DNA of 64,000 nucleotides from Apostichopus japonicus (Eukaryota; Echinodermata; Holothuroidea; Aspidochirotida; Stichopodidae). Positions 1 to 11,800 of the stretch are shown one piece after another (positions within the stretch are counted from its first letter, which is position 1; each line of letters begins with the position of its first letter). The position numbers and the translations under genes were made by a program. Under the pieces are notes generated by a model that had not been told where the DNA came from, did no database searches, and worked only from the letters and a program-made list of their open reading frames with translations. The stretch is taken from contig NC_092566.1 in NCBI RefSeq assembly GCF_037975245.1, positions 12,457,001 through 12,521,000 on the forward strand, given 5' to 3'.

Positions 1-3000
1 CGAGTATGGCTGATCTCGTCTAATGCATCGATTTTGCACCCTTTGACGAGATTTCGCCAATTTCATTAATTTTTCTGCAAATTTAAGAGTTGCACCCTTT
101 GACGAGATTTCGCCAAAGGCATTAGTTTTCTGCAAATTGAAGAGTTGCACATTTGCCCGCATTTCCAGATAATGAACGTTTTCACGAGAACGGATCTCGT
201 CCAATGCATCAATATTCTGCACATTTACGAGGTGCACGCTCTGACGAGATCTCGTCCAATGCATCAATGTTCTGCAAATTGACGGGTTGCGCACTTTTGC
301 TGCCATCTCGAGAAAATTATGAAAATTCACGTTTTCACGAGATAACAAATTTCGTCCAATGCATCAATGTTCTGCAATTTGCCAAGTTGCACACTTTGCT
401 GCCATCTCGATAAATTTTCAGAAAATTGGCGTTTTCATGAGATAACAAATCTCGTCCAATGCATCGATGTTCTGCAAATTGACGAGTTGCGCACTTTGAG
501 GAGATCTCGACAAAGTGACCAAAATTCCAGAATTTAACGAGAATAGCGGATGTCGTCCAATGCATCGATTTTGCACCCTTTGACGAGATTTCGCCCAATT
601 CCATTAATTTTCTGCAAATTTAAGAGTTGCACCCTTTGACGAGATCTCGTCCAATGCATCAACGTTCTGCAAATTGACGAGGTTCGCACCTTTGAGATCT
701 CGACAAAGTGATCAAAATTCCAGAATTAAACGAGAATAGCTGATCTCGTCTAATGCATCGATTTTGCACCCTTTGACGAGATTTAGCCAATTTCATTAAT
801 TTTTCTGCAAATTTAAGAGTTGCACCCTTTGACGAGATCTCGTCCAATGCATCAACGTTCTGCAAATTGACGAGGTTCGCACCTTTGAGATCTCGACAAA
901 GTGATCAAAATTCCAGAATTAAACGAGAATAGCTGATCTCGTCTAATGCATCGATTTTGCACCCTTTGACGAGATTTCGCCAATTTCATTAATTTTCTGC
1001 AAATTGACGAGTTGCACCCTTTGACGAGATCTCGCCGAAGGCATACATTTTTTGCAAATTGGCGAGTTGCACACTTTGCTGCCATCTCGATAAATTTCCA
1101 GAAAATTGGCGTTTTCACGAGATAACAAATCTCGTCCAATGCATCAATGTTCTGCAAATTGACGAGTTGCGCACTTTTGAGGAGATCTCGACAAAGTGAT
1201 CAAAATTCCAGAATTTAACGAGTATGGCTGATCTCGTCTAATGCATCGATTTTGCACCCTTTGACGAGATTTCGCCAATTTCATTAATTTTTCTGCAAAT
1301 TTAAGAGTTGCACCCTTTGACGAGATTTCGCCAAAGGCATTAGTTTTCTGCAAATTGAAGAGTTGCACATTTGCCCGCATTTCCAGATAATGAACGTTTT
1401 CACGAGAACGGATCTCGTCCAATGCATCAATATTCTGCACATTTACGAGGTGCACGCTCTGACGAGATCTCGTCCAATGCATCAATGTTCTGCAAATTGA
1501 CGGGTTGCGCACTTTTGCTGCCATCTCGAGAAAATGATGAAAATTCACGTTTTCACGAGATAACAAATTTCGTCCAATGCATCAATGTTCTGCAATTTGC
1601 CAAGTTGCACACTTTGCTGCCATCTCGATAAATTTTCAGAAAATTGGCGTTTTCATGAGATAACAAATCTCGTCCAATGCATCGATGTTCTGCAAATTGA
1701 CGAGTTGCGCACTTTGAGGAGATCTCGACAAAGTGACCAAAATTCCAGAATTTAACGAGAATAGCGGATGTCGTCCAATGCATCGATTTTGCACCCTTTG
1801 ACGAGATTTCGCCCAATTCCATTAATTTTCTGCAAATTTAAGAGTTGCACCCTTTGATGAGATCTCGTCCAATGCATCAACGTTCTGCAAATTGACGAGG
1901 TTCGCACCTTTGAGATCTCGACAAAGTGATCAAAATTCCAGAATTAAACGAGAATAGCTGATCTCGTCTAATGCATCGATTTTGCACCCTTTGACGAGAT
2001 TTAGCCAATTTCATTAATTTTTCTGCAAATTTAAGAGTTGCACCCTTTGACGAGATTTCGTCCAATGCATCAACGTTCTGCAAATTGACGAGGTTCGCAC
2101 CTTTGAGATCTCGACAAAGTGATCAAAATTCCAGAATTAAACGAGAATAGCTGATCTCGTCTAATGCATCGATTTTGCACCCTTTGACGAGATTTAGCCA
2201 ATTTCATTAATTTTTCTGCAAATTTAAGAGTTGCACCCTTTGACGAGATCTCGTCCAATGCATCAACGTTCTGCAAATTGACGAGGTTCGCACCTTTGAG
2301 ATCTCGACAAAGTGATCAAAATTCCAGAATTAAACGAGAATAGCTGATCTCGTCTAATGCATCGATTTTGCACCCTTTGACGAGATTTCGCCAATTTCAT
2401 TAATTTTCTGCAAATTGACGAGTTGCACCCTTTGACGAGATCTCGCCGAAGGCATACATTTTTTGCAAATTGGCGAGTTGCACACTTTGCTGCCATCTCG
2501 ATAAATTTCCAGAAAATTGGCGTTTTCACGAGATAACAAATCTCGTCCAATGCATCAATGTTCTGCAAATTGACGAGTTGCGCACTTTTGAGGAGATCTC
2601 GACAAAGTGATCAAAATTCCAGAATTTAACGAGTATGGCTGATCTCGTCTAATGCATCGATTTTGCACCCTTTGACGAGATTTCGCCAATTTCATTAATT
2701 TTTCTGCAAATTTAAGAGTTGCACCCTTTGACGAGATTTCGCCAAAGGCATTAGTTTTCTGCAAATTGAAGAGTTGCACATTTGCCCGCATTTCCAGATA
2801 ATGAACGTTTTCACGAGAACGGATCTCGTCCAATGCATCAATATTCTGCACATTTACGAGGTGCACGCTCTGACGAGATCTCGTCCAATGCATCAATGTT
2901 CTGCAAATTGACGGGTTGCGCACTTTTGCTGCCATCTCGAGAAAATGATGAAAATTCACGTTTTCACGAGATAACAAATTTCGTCCAATGCATCAGTGTT

Positions 3001-6000
3001 CTGCAATTTGCCAAGTTGCACACTTTGCTGCCATCTCGATAAATTTTCAGAAAATTGGCGTTTTCATGAGATAACAAATCTCGTCCAATGCATCGATGTT
3101 CTGCAAATTGACGAGTTGCGCACTTTGAGATCTCGACAAAGTGACCAAAATTCCATAATTTAACGAGAATAGCGGATGTCGTCCAATGCATCGATTTTAC
3201 ACCCTTTGACGAGATCTCGCCAAAAGCATTAATTTTCTGCAAATTGACGAGTTGCACATTTGCCCACATTTCCAGATAATGAACGTTTTCACGAGATAAC
3301 GGTTCTCGTCAAATGCATCAATATTCTGCAAATTGACGGGTTGCACCCTTTGACGAGATCTCGACAAAGTGACCAAAATTCCAAAATTTAACGAGAATAG
3401 CGGATCTCGTCCAATGCATCGATTTTGCACCCTTTGACGAGATTTCGCCAATTCCATTAATTTTCTGCAAATTGACGAGTTGCACCCTTTGACGAGATCT
3501 CGCCAAATGCATACATTTTTTGCAAATTGGCGAGTTGCACACTTTGCTGCCATCTCGATAAATTTCCAGAAAATTGGCGTTTTCACGAGATAACAAATGT
3601 CGTCCAATGCATCAATGTTCTGCAAATTGACGAGTTGCGCACTTTTGAGGAGATCTCGACAAAGTGATCAAATTCCAGAATTTAACGAGAATGGCTGATC
3701 TTGTCTAATGCATCGATTTTGCACCCTTTGACGAGATTTCGCCAATTTCATTAATTTTCTGCAAATTTAAGAGTTGCATCCTTTGACGAGATCTCGCCAA
3801 AGGCATTAATTTCCTGCAAATTGAAGAGTTGCACATTTGCCCGCATTTCCAGATAATGAACGTTTTCACGAGAACGGATCTCGTCCAATGCATCAATATT
3901 CTGCACATTTACGAGGTGCACGCTCTAACGAGATCTCGTCCAATGCATCAATGTTCTGCAAATTGACGGGTTGCGCACTTTTGCTGCCATCTCGAGAAAA
4001 TGATGAAAATTCCAGAAAATTCACGTTTTCACGAGATAACAAATTTCGTCCAATGCATCAATGTTCTGCAAGTTGCCAAGTCGCACACTTTGCTGCCATC
4101 TCGATAAATTTTCAGAAAATTGGCGTTTTCATGAGATAACAAATCTCGTCCAATGCATCAATGTTCTGCAAATTGACGAGTTGCGCACTTTGAGATCTCG
4201 ACAAAGTGACCAAAATTCCAGAATTTAACGAGAATAGCGGATGTCGTCCAATGCATCGATTTTGCACCCTTTGACGAGATTTCGCCCAATTCCATTAATT
4301 TTCTGCAAATTTAAAGAGTTGCACCTTTTGACGAGATCTCGCCGAAGGCATTAATTTTCTGCAAATTGAAGAGTTGCACAATTGCACGCATTTCCAGATA
4401 ATGAACGTTTTCACGAGATAACAAATCTCGTCCAATGCATCAGTGTTCTGCAAATTGACGAGTTGCGCACTTTGAGGAGATCTCGACAAAGTGACCAAAA
4501 TTCCAAAATTTAACGAGAATAGCGGATGTCGTCCAATGCATCGATTTTGCACCCTTTGACGAGATTTCGCCCAATTCCATTAATTTTCTGCAAATTTAAA
4601 GAGTTGCACCTTTTGACGAGATCTCGCCGAAGGCATTAATTTTCTGCAAATTGAAGAGTTGCACAATTGCACGCATTTCCAGATAATGAACGTTTTCACG
4701 AGATAACAAATCTCGTCCAATGCATCAGTGTTCTGCAAATTGACGAGTTGCGCACTTTGAGGAGATCTCGACAAAGTGACCAAAATTCCAAAATTTAACG
4801 AGAATAGCGGATGTCGTCCAATGCATCGATTTTGCACCCTTTGACGAGATTTCGCCCAATTCCATTAATTTTCTGCAAATTTAAAGAGTTGCACCTTTTG
4901 ACGAGATCTCGCCGAAGGCATTAATTTTCTGCAAATTGAAGAGTTGCACATTTGCACGCATTTCCAGATAATGAACGTTTTCACGAGGTAACAAATCTCG
5001 TCCAATGCATCAGTGTTCTGCAAATTGACGAGTTGCACACTTTGAGGAGATTTCGCCAATTCCATGAATTTTCTGCAAATTGACGAGTTGCACCCTTTCA
5101 CGAGATCTCGACAAATGCATTTAGTTTCTGCAAATTGACGAGTTGCACCCTTTCACGAGATCTTACCAAATGCATACATTTTCTGCAAATTGGCAAGTTG
5201 CACACTTTGCTGCCATCTCGATTAAATTCCAGAAAATTGGCGTTTTCACGAGATAACAAATCTCGTCCAATGCATCAATGTTCTGCAAATTGACGAGTTG
5301 CGCACTTTTGAGGAGATCTCGACAAAGTGATCGAAATTCCAGAATTTAACGAGAAGAGCTGATCTCGTCTAATGCATCGATTTTGCACCCTTTGACGAGA
5401 TTTCGCCCAATTCCATTAATTTTCTGCAAATTTAAGAGTTGCACCCTTTGACGAGATCTCGCCGAAGGCATTAATTTTCTGCAAATTGAAGAGTTGCACA
5501 TTTCACTCATTTCCAGATAATGAACGTTTTCACGAGATAACAAATCTCGTCCAATGCATCAGTGTTCTGCAAATTGACGAGTTGCACATTTTGAGGAGAT
5601 TTCGCCAATTCCATGAATTTTCTGCAAATTTAAGAGTTGCACCCTTTGACGAGATCTCGCCAAAGGCATTAATTTTCTGCGAATTGAAGAGTTGCACACT
5701 TTGCTGCCATCTCGATTAAATTCCAGCGTTTTCACGAGATAACAAATCTCGTCCAATGCATCAGATAATGAACGTTTTCACGAGAACGGATCTCGTCCAA
5801 TGCATAAATATTCTGCACATTTACGAGGTGCACGCTTTGACGAGATCTCGTCCAATGCATCAATGTTCTGCGTATTGACGGGTTGCGCACTTTTGCTGCC
5901 ATCTCGAGAAAATGATGAAAATTCCAGAAAATTCACGTTTTCACGAGATAACAAATTTCGTCCAATGCATCAATGTTCTGCAAATTGACGAGTTGCGCAC

Positions 6001-7416
6001 TTTGAGGAGATCTCGACAAAGTGACCAAAATTCCAAAATTTAACGAGAATAGCGGATGTCGTCCAATGCATCGATTTTGCACCCTTTGACGAGATTTCGC
6101 CCAATTCCATTAATTTTCTGCAAATTTAAGAGTTGCACCCTTTGACGAGATCTCGCCGAAGGCATTAATTTTCTGCAAATTGAAGAGTTGCACATTTGCA
6201 CCCATTTCCAGATAATGAACGTTTTCACGAGATAACAAATCTCGTCCAATGCATCAGTGTTTTGCAAATTGACGAGTTGCACACTTTGAGGAGATTTCGC
6301 CAATTCCATGAATTTTCTGCAAATTTAAGAGTTGCACCCTTTGACGAGATTTCGCCAAAGGCATTAATTTTCTGCGAATTGAAGAGTTGCACACTTTGCT
6401 GCCATCTCGATTAAATTCCAGAAAATTGGCGTTTTCACGAGATAACAAATCTCGTCCAATGCATCAGATAATGAACGTTTTCACGAGAACGGATCTCGTC
6501 CAATGCATAAATATTCTGCACATTTACGAGGTGCACGCTTTGACGAGATCTCGTCCAATGCATCAATGTTCTGCATATTGACGGGTTGCGCACTTTTGCT
6601 GCCATCTCGAGAAAATGATGAAAATTCCAGAAAATTCACGTTTTCACGAGATAACAAATTTCGTCCAATGCATCAATGTTCTGCAAATTGACGAGTTGCG
6701 CACTTTGAGGAGATCTCGACAAAGTGACCAAAATTCCAAAATTTAACGAGAATAGCGGATGTCGTCCAATGCATCGATTTTGCACCCTTTGACGAGATTT
6801 CGCCCAATTCCATTAATTTTCTGCAAATTTAAGAGTTGCACCCTTTGATGAGATCTCGCCGAAGGCATTAATTTTCTGCAAATTGAAGAGTTGCACATTT
6901 GCACCCATTTCCAGATAATGAACGTTTTCACGAGATAACAAATCTCGTCCAATGCATCAGTGTTCTGCAAATTGACGAGTTGCACACTTTGAGGAGATTT
7001 CGCCAATTCCATGAATTTTCTGCAAATTGACGAGTTGCACCCTTTCACGAGATCTCGACAAATGCATTTAGTTTCTGCAAATTTAAGAGTTGCACCCTTT
7101 GACGAGATCTCGCCGAAGGCATTAATTTTCTGCAAATTGAAGAGTTGCACATTTGCACGCATTTCCAGATAATGAACGTTTTCACGAGATAACAAATCTC
7201 GTCCAATGCATCAATGTTCTGCAAATTGACGAGTTGCGCACTCTTGAGGAGATCTCGACAAAGTGATCGAAATTCCATAATTTAACGAGAAGAGCTGATC
7301 TCGTCTAATGCATCGATTTTGCACCCTTTGACGAGATTTCGCCAATTTCATTAATTTTCTGCAAATTGACGAGTTGCACCCTTTGACGAGATCTCGCCAA
7401 AGGCATTAATTTTCTG
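1..7416 (+). repeat. Satellite Sat1, forward block
   Basis: Tandem array in which the phrases TCTCGTCCAATGCATC, TTCTGCAAATTGACGAG and TTGCACCCTTTGACGAGA recur every 50 or about 95-100 bases. Nested higher-order periods are visible. Blocks starting near 153, 1,371 and 2,782 repeat at 1,218 and 1,411 bases, and the extra 193 equals one added 193-bp subunit. That subunit is duplicated at 659/852 and triplicated at 1,877/2,070/2,263. A 285-bp unit is repeated at about 4,295, 4,580 and 4,865, and a 703-bp unit at about 5,800 and 6,503. Long minus-strand open frames exist only because the monomer is poor in stops in that frame. No gene is seen. Confidence 0.95.
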
Positions 7417-8055
7417 ATTTCGAGATTAGTTATCTCGTCAAAACGTCAATTATCTGGAATTTTGGTCATTTTGTCGAGATGGCGGCAAAGTGTGCAACTC
7501 GTTAATTTGCAAAAATATTGATGCATTAGACGATATCCGTTATCTCGTTCAAATTCGCTATCTCGTCATATTTCTGGGAATTTGTCGCGATTTCGTGAGT
7601 GTGCAACTCGTTAATTTGCCCGAAATTTATGCATAAACTCATCAATTTGCAGGAAATTTATGCATTGGGCGAGATTACGTCAAAATGTGCAACTCGTCAA
7701 TTTGCGAAAATTTAATGCATTGGACGAGATTCGTTATCTCGTCAAGACGTCAATTATCTTGAATTTTGGTCGTTTTGTCGATATGGCAGCAAAGTGTGCA
7801 ACTCGTCAATTTGCAAAAATGTTAGACGATATCCGTTATCTCGTTCAAATTCGCTATCTCGTCTAATTTCTGGGATTTAACATCATTTTCTCGAGATGGC
7901 AGCAAAAGTGTGCAACCCGTCAATTTGCAGAACGTCGATGCATTGGACGAGATCTCGTCAGAGCGTGCAACTCGTAAATGTGCAGAAAATTGATGCATTT
8001 GACGAGATATCGTCAAAGGGTGCAAAATCGATGCATTGGACGAGATCCGCTATTC
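7417..8055 (-). repeat. Satellite Sat1, inverted block
   Basis: At about 7,417 the array switches strand. The text changes from the forward phrase (CAAATTGACGAGTTGCAC) to its reverse complement (GTGCAACTCGTCAATTTGC, GATGCATTGGACGAGAT) and stays reversed until about 8,055. There, GAGATCCGCTATTC runs directly into forward TAATGCATCAATGTTCTGC. The junctions are abrupt with no unrelated filler. Confidence 0.9.
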
Positions 8056-9830
8056 TAATGCATCAATGTTCTGCAAATTGACGAGTTGCGCACTTGAGGA
8101 GATTTCGCCAATTGCATAAATTTTCTGCAAATCTACGAGTTGCACCCTTTCACGAGATCTCACCAAATGCACATATATTTTGTAAATTGGCGAGTTGCAC
8201 ACTTTGCTGCCATCTCGATAAATTTCCAGAAAATTGGCGTTTTCACGAGATAACAAATCTCGTCCAATGCATCAGTGTTCCGCAAATTGACGAGTTGCAC
8301 ACTTGAGGAGATCTCGCCAATTTCATGAATTTTCTGCAAATCTACGAGTTGCACCCTTTCACGAGATCTCGACAAATGCATTTATTTTCTGCAAATTGAA
8401 GAGTTGCGCACTTTGAGGAGATCTCGATAATGTTCTAAAATTCCTGAATTTAACGAGAATAGCGGATCTCGTCCAATGCATCGATTTTGCACCCTTTGAC
8501 GAGATTTCGCCAATTCCATTAATTTTCTGCATATTTAAGAGTTGCACCCTTTGACGAGATCTCGCCAAAAGCATTAATTTTCTGCAAATTGACGAGTTGC
8601 ACATTTGCCCGCATTTCCAGATAATTGAACGTTTTCACGAGATAACGGATCTCGTCCAATGCATCAATATTCTGCACATTTACGAGTTGCACGCTCTGAC
8701 CAGATCTCGTCCAATGCATCGATGTTCTGCAAATTGACGGGTTGCACACTTTTGCTGCCATCTCGAGAAAATGATGTTAAATCCCAGAAATTTGAACGAG
8801 ATAACGGATATCGTCTAATTGCATCAATTTCCTGCTAATTGGCGAGTTGCACATTTTGACGTGATATCGCCCAATGCATAAATTTCCTGCAAATAAACGA
8901 GTTGCACATTTTGACGTGATACCGACATAATGACCAAAATACAAGAAAATTGACGTTTTGACGAGATAATGAATCTCGTCCAATGCATTAATTAATTTTC
9001 TGCAAATTGACGAGTTGCACACATTTTGACGTAATCTCGTCCAATGCATCAATTTTCTGCAAATTGACGAGTTGCACATGTTGACGTAATCTCGCCCAAT
9101 GCATAAATTTCCTGCAAATTGACGAGTTGCACATTTTGACGTAATCTCGCCCAATGCATAAATTTCCTGCAAATTGCACATGTTGACGTAATCTCGCCCA
9201 ATGCATAAATTTCCTGCAAATTGACGAATTTATGCATAAATTTCGGGCAAATTAACGAGTTGTACACTTTCACGAAATCTCCACAAAATCCCAGAAATAT
9301 GACGAGATAGCGAATTTGAACGAGATAACGGATATCGTCTAATGCATTAATATTTTTGCAAATTGACGAGTTGCACACTTGGCCGCCATCTCGACAAAAT
9401 GACCAAAATTCCAGAAAATTGACGTTTTGACGAATATAACGAATCTCGTCCAATGTATTAATTTTCTGCAAATTGACGAGTTGCACATTTTGACGTGATC
9501 TCGCCCAATGCATAAATTTCCTGCAAAAAAACGAGTTGCACGCTTTGACGATATCTCGACAAAATCACCAAAATCCCAGAAATTTGACGAAATAACGATT
9601 ATCGTCTGCGTCATTTTCTCCAAATTGACGAGTTACAATACAATAAATTTCCTGCAAACTGAACGAGTTGCACACTTTGACGTGATATCGACCAATGTAT
9701 AAATTTCCTGCAAATTAACGAGTTTATGCATAAATTTCGGGCAAATTAACGAGTTGCACATTTTCACGAAAACTCGACAAAATCCCAGAAATTTGAAGAA
9801 AAAATATTTGCGACATTTGACGAGATCACG
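8056..9830 (+). repeat. Satellite Sat1, second forward block
   Basis: Forward orientation resumes. From about 8,780 the monomer shifts to a variant subfamily with GCCCAATGCATAAATTTCCTGC and TTTTGACGTGAT/TTTTGACGTAAT, repeated several times between 8,860 and 9,230. Divergence between monomers is higher here than in 1-7,400, as expected toward an array edge. Confidence 0.9.
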
Positions 9831-11030
9831 CGTGCAACTCGTCAATTTGCAGACAATTTATGCATTGGGCGAGATCACGTCAAAATGTGCGACTCGTCAA
9901 TTTGCAGAAAATTGATGCATTGGACGATATTCGTCATCTCGCCAAAACGTCAAGTATCTGGAATTTTGGTCATCCGTTATCTCGTCAAATTTATGGGATT
10001 TCGTCGAGATATCGTCAAAGTGTGCAACTCGTTAATTTGCAGGAAATGTATGCATTGGGCGAGAGCACGTTATAAAATGTTTAACTCGTCAATTTGCAGG
10101 AAATTTATGCATTAGACGATATCCGTTATCTCGTTCATATTCGCTATCTCGTCAAATTTCTGAGATTTCGTCGAGATATCGTCAAAGTTTGCAACTCGTT
10201 AATTTGCAGGAAATGTATGCATTGGGCGAGATCACGTTATAAAATGTTTAACTCGTCAATTTGCAGGAAATTTATGCATTAGACGATATCCGTTATCTCG
10301 TTCATATTCGCTATCTCGTCAAATTTCTGAGATTTCGTCGAGATATCGTCAAAGTTTGCAACTCGTTAATTTGCAGGAAATGTATGCATTGGGCGAGATC
10401 ACGTTATCTTGTCATATTTCGCTATCTCGTCAAATTTATGGGATTTCGTCAAGATTTCGTGAAAGTGTGCAACTCGTTAATTTGAAGGAAATTTTTGTAT
10501 TGGGCGAGATCACGTTATAAAATGTTTAACGCGTCAACTTGCAGGAAATTTATTCATAATACGAGATGGCAGCAAAGTGTGCAACTCATCAATTTGCAGA
10601 ATATTGATGCATTGGACGATATCTCGTCAGAGCGTACAACTCGTTAATGTGCAGAATATTGATGCATTGGGCGAGATCCGTTATCTCGTGAAAACGTAAA
10701 TTTTCTGGAATTTTGGTCATTTACTCGAGATGGCAGAAAAGTGTGCAACTCGTCAATTTGCAAAAAAATTAATGCCTTTGGCGACATCTCGTCATAGGGT
10801 GCAACTCGTAAATTTGCAGTTTAATTAATGAAATTGGCGAAATCGTCTAAGGTTGCAAAATCGATACATTTGACAAGATCCGCTATTCTCGTTAAATTCT
10901 GGAATTTTGGTCACTTTGTCGAGATCTCAAAGTGCGCAACTCGTCAATTTGTAGAACACTGATGCATTGGACGAGATTTGTTATCTCGTGAAAACGCCAA
11001 TTTTCTGAAATCTTATCGGGATGGCAGCAA
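9831..11030 (-). repeat. Satellite Sat1, second inverted block and array edge
   Basis: The array flips again near 9,831 (AGATCACG followed by CGTGCAACTCGTCAATTTGC) and remains in reverse orientation to about 11,030. There it stops inside the phrase GATGGCAGCAA and the next satellite begins at once. A roughly 187-bp unit is tandemly repeated near 10,000, 10,187 and 10,374 with AAATGTTTAACTCGTCAATT as a marker. Confidence 0.9.
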
Positions 11031-11800
11031 TCATCTATCTTAAACTATTCTAAACAACTTTCTTAACAAACTATTCTTAACCAAACTAACCCTGGATAAA
11101 TTTTACCTTTAGTATGCGAGACTGTTGTCACTTCATATTCCTTAAATACGGTGTTAATAAATGATGTATTTCTTTTCCTTACGTCAGTGCATTTTATTTT
11201 GACTCCAACATTTGATATGGTTTAACTTTTATGCATTATTGGATCAAAACATGCCAGAATTGTACATGTTGTGGTCAACTTTGGTCAAACTTCTTTATCT
11301 ATTTTGTTATTACGCTTGTGGTAAGCTACCGCTCTATGGAACAAATATTCAATCTTAAACTATTCTTAACATTTTTCTAAACTCCAACAATTGATATGGC
11401 AGAAGGTATGCATTATTTGACCCAAACTATTCTAAACCAAACTAACCCTGGAAAAAATTTACCTCTAGTATGCGAGACAGCGTTGTAAGTTCATATTCCT
11501 AATTTCTTTGCAATAAATGATGTATGTTTTTTCCTTAAGTCAGTGCATTTTATTTTGACTCCAACATTTGATATGGTTAAAGGTATGCTTTATTAGACCC
11601 AAACATGCCAGAATTGTACGTGTTGTGGTCAACTTTAGTTAAACGGCGTAATCTATTTTATTATCACCCTTATGGTAAGCTAACTCTCTATGGAACAAAT
11701 AGTCTATCTTAAACTATACTGAACAACTACTTCTAAACAAACTAGTCGCAACAAACTATTCTAAACGACCTTAAACTATTTTGGTGCTCACCCCGAAACA
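11031..11800 (+). repeat. SatD satellite, diverged left edge
   Basis: Two or so diverged SatD monomers abut Sat1. They carry the SatD landmarks (ACTCCAACATTTGATATGG, AACATGCCAGAATTGTAC, TATGCGAGAC) but differ from the core consensus at many sites and in length. Confidence 0.85.

Noticed and set aside
1144-9513. Long minus-strand open frames in Sat1 (up to 154 codons) with recurring NLQ/ARSRQRVQL phrases
   Set aside because: They recur with the satellite period, switch strand with the array orientation, and have no domain. They are stop-poor satellite sequence.
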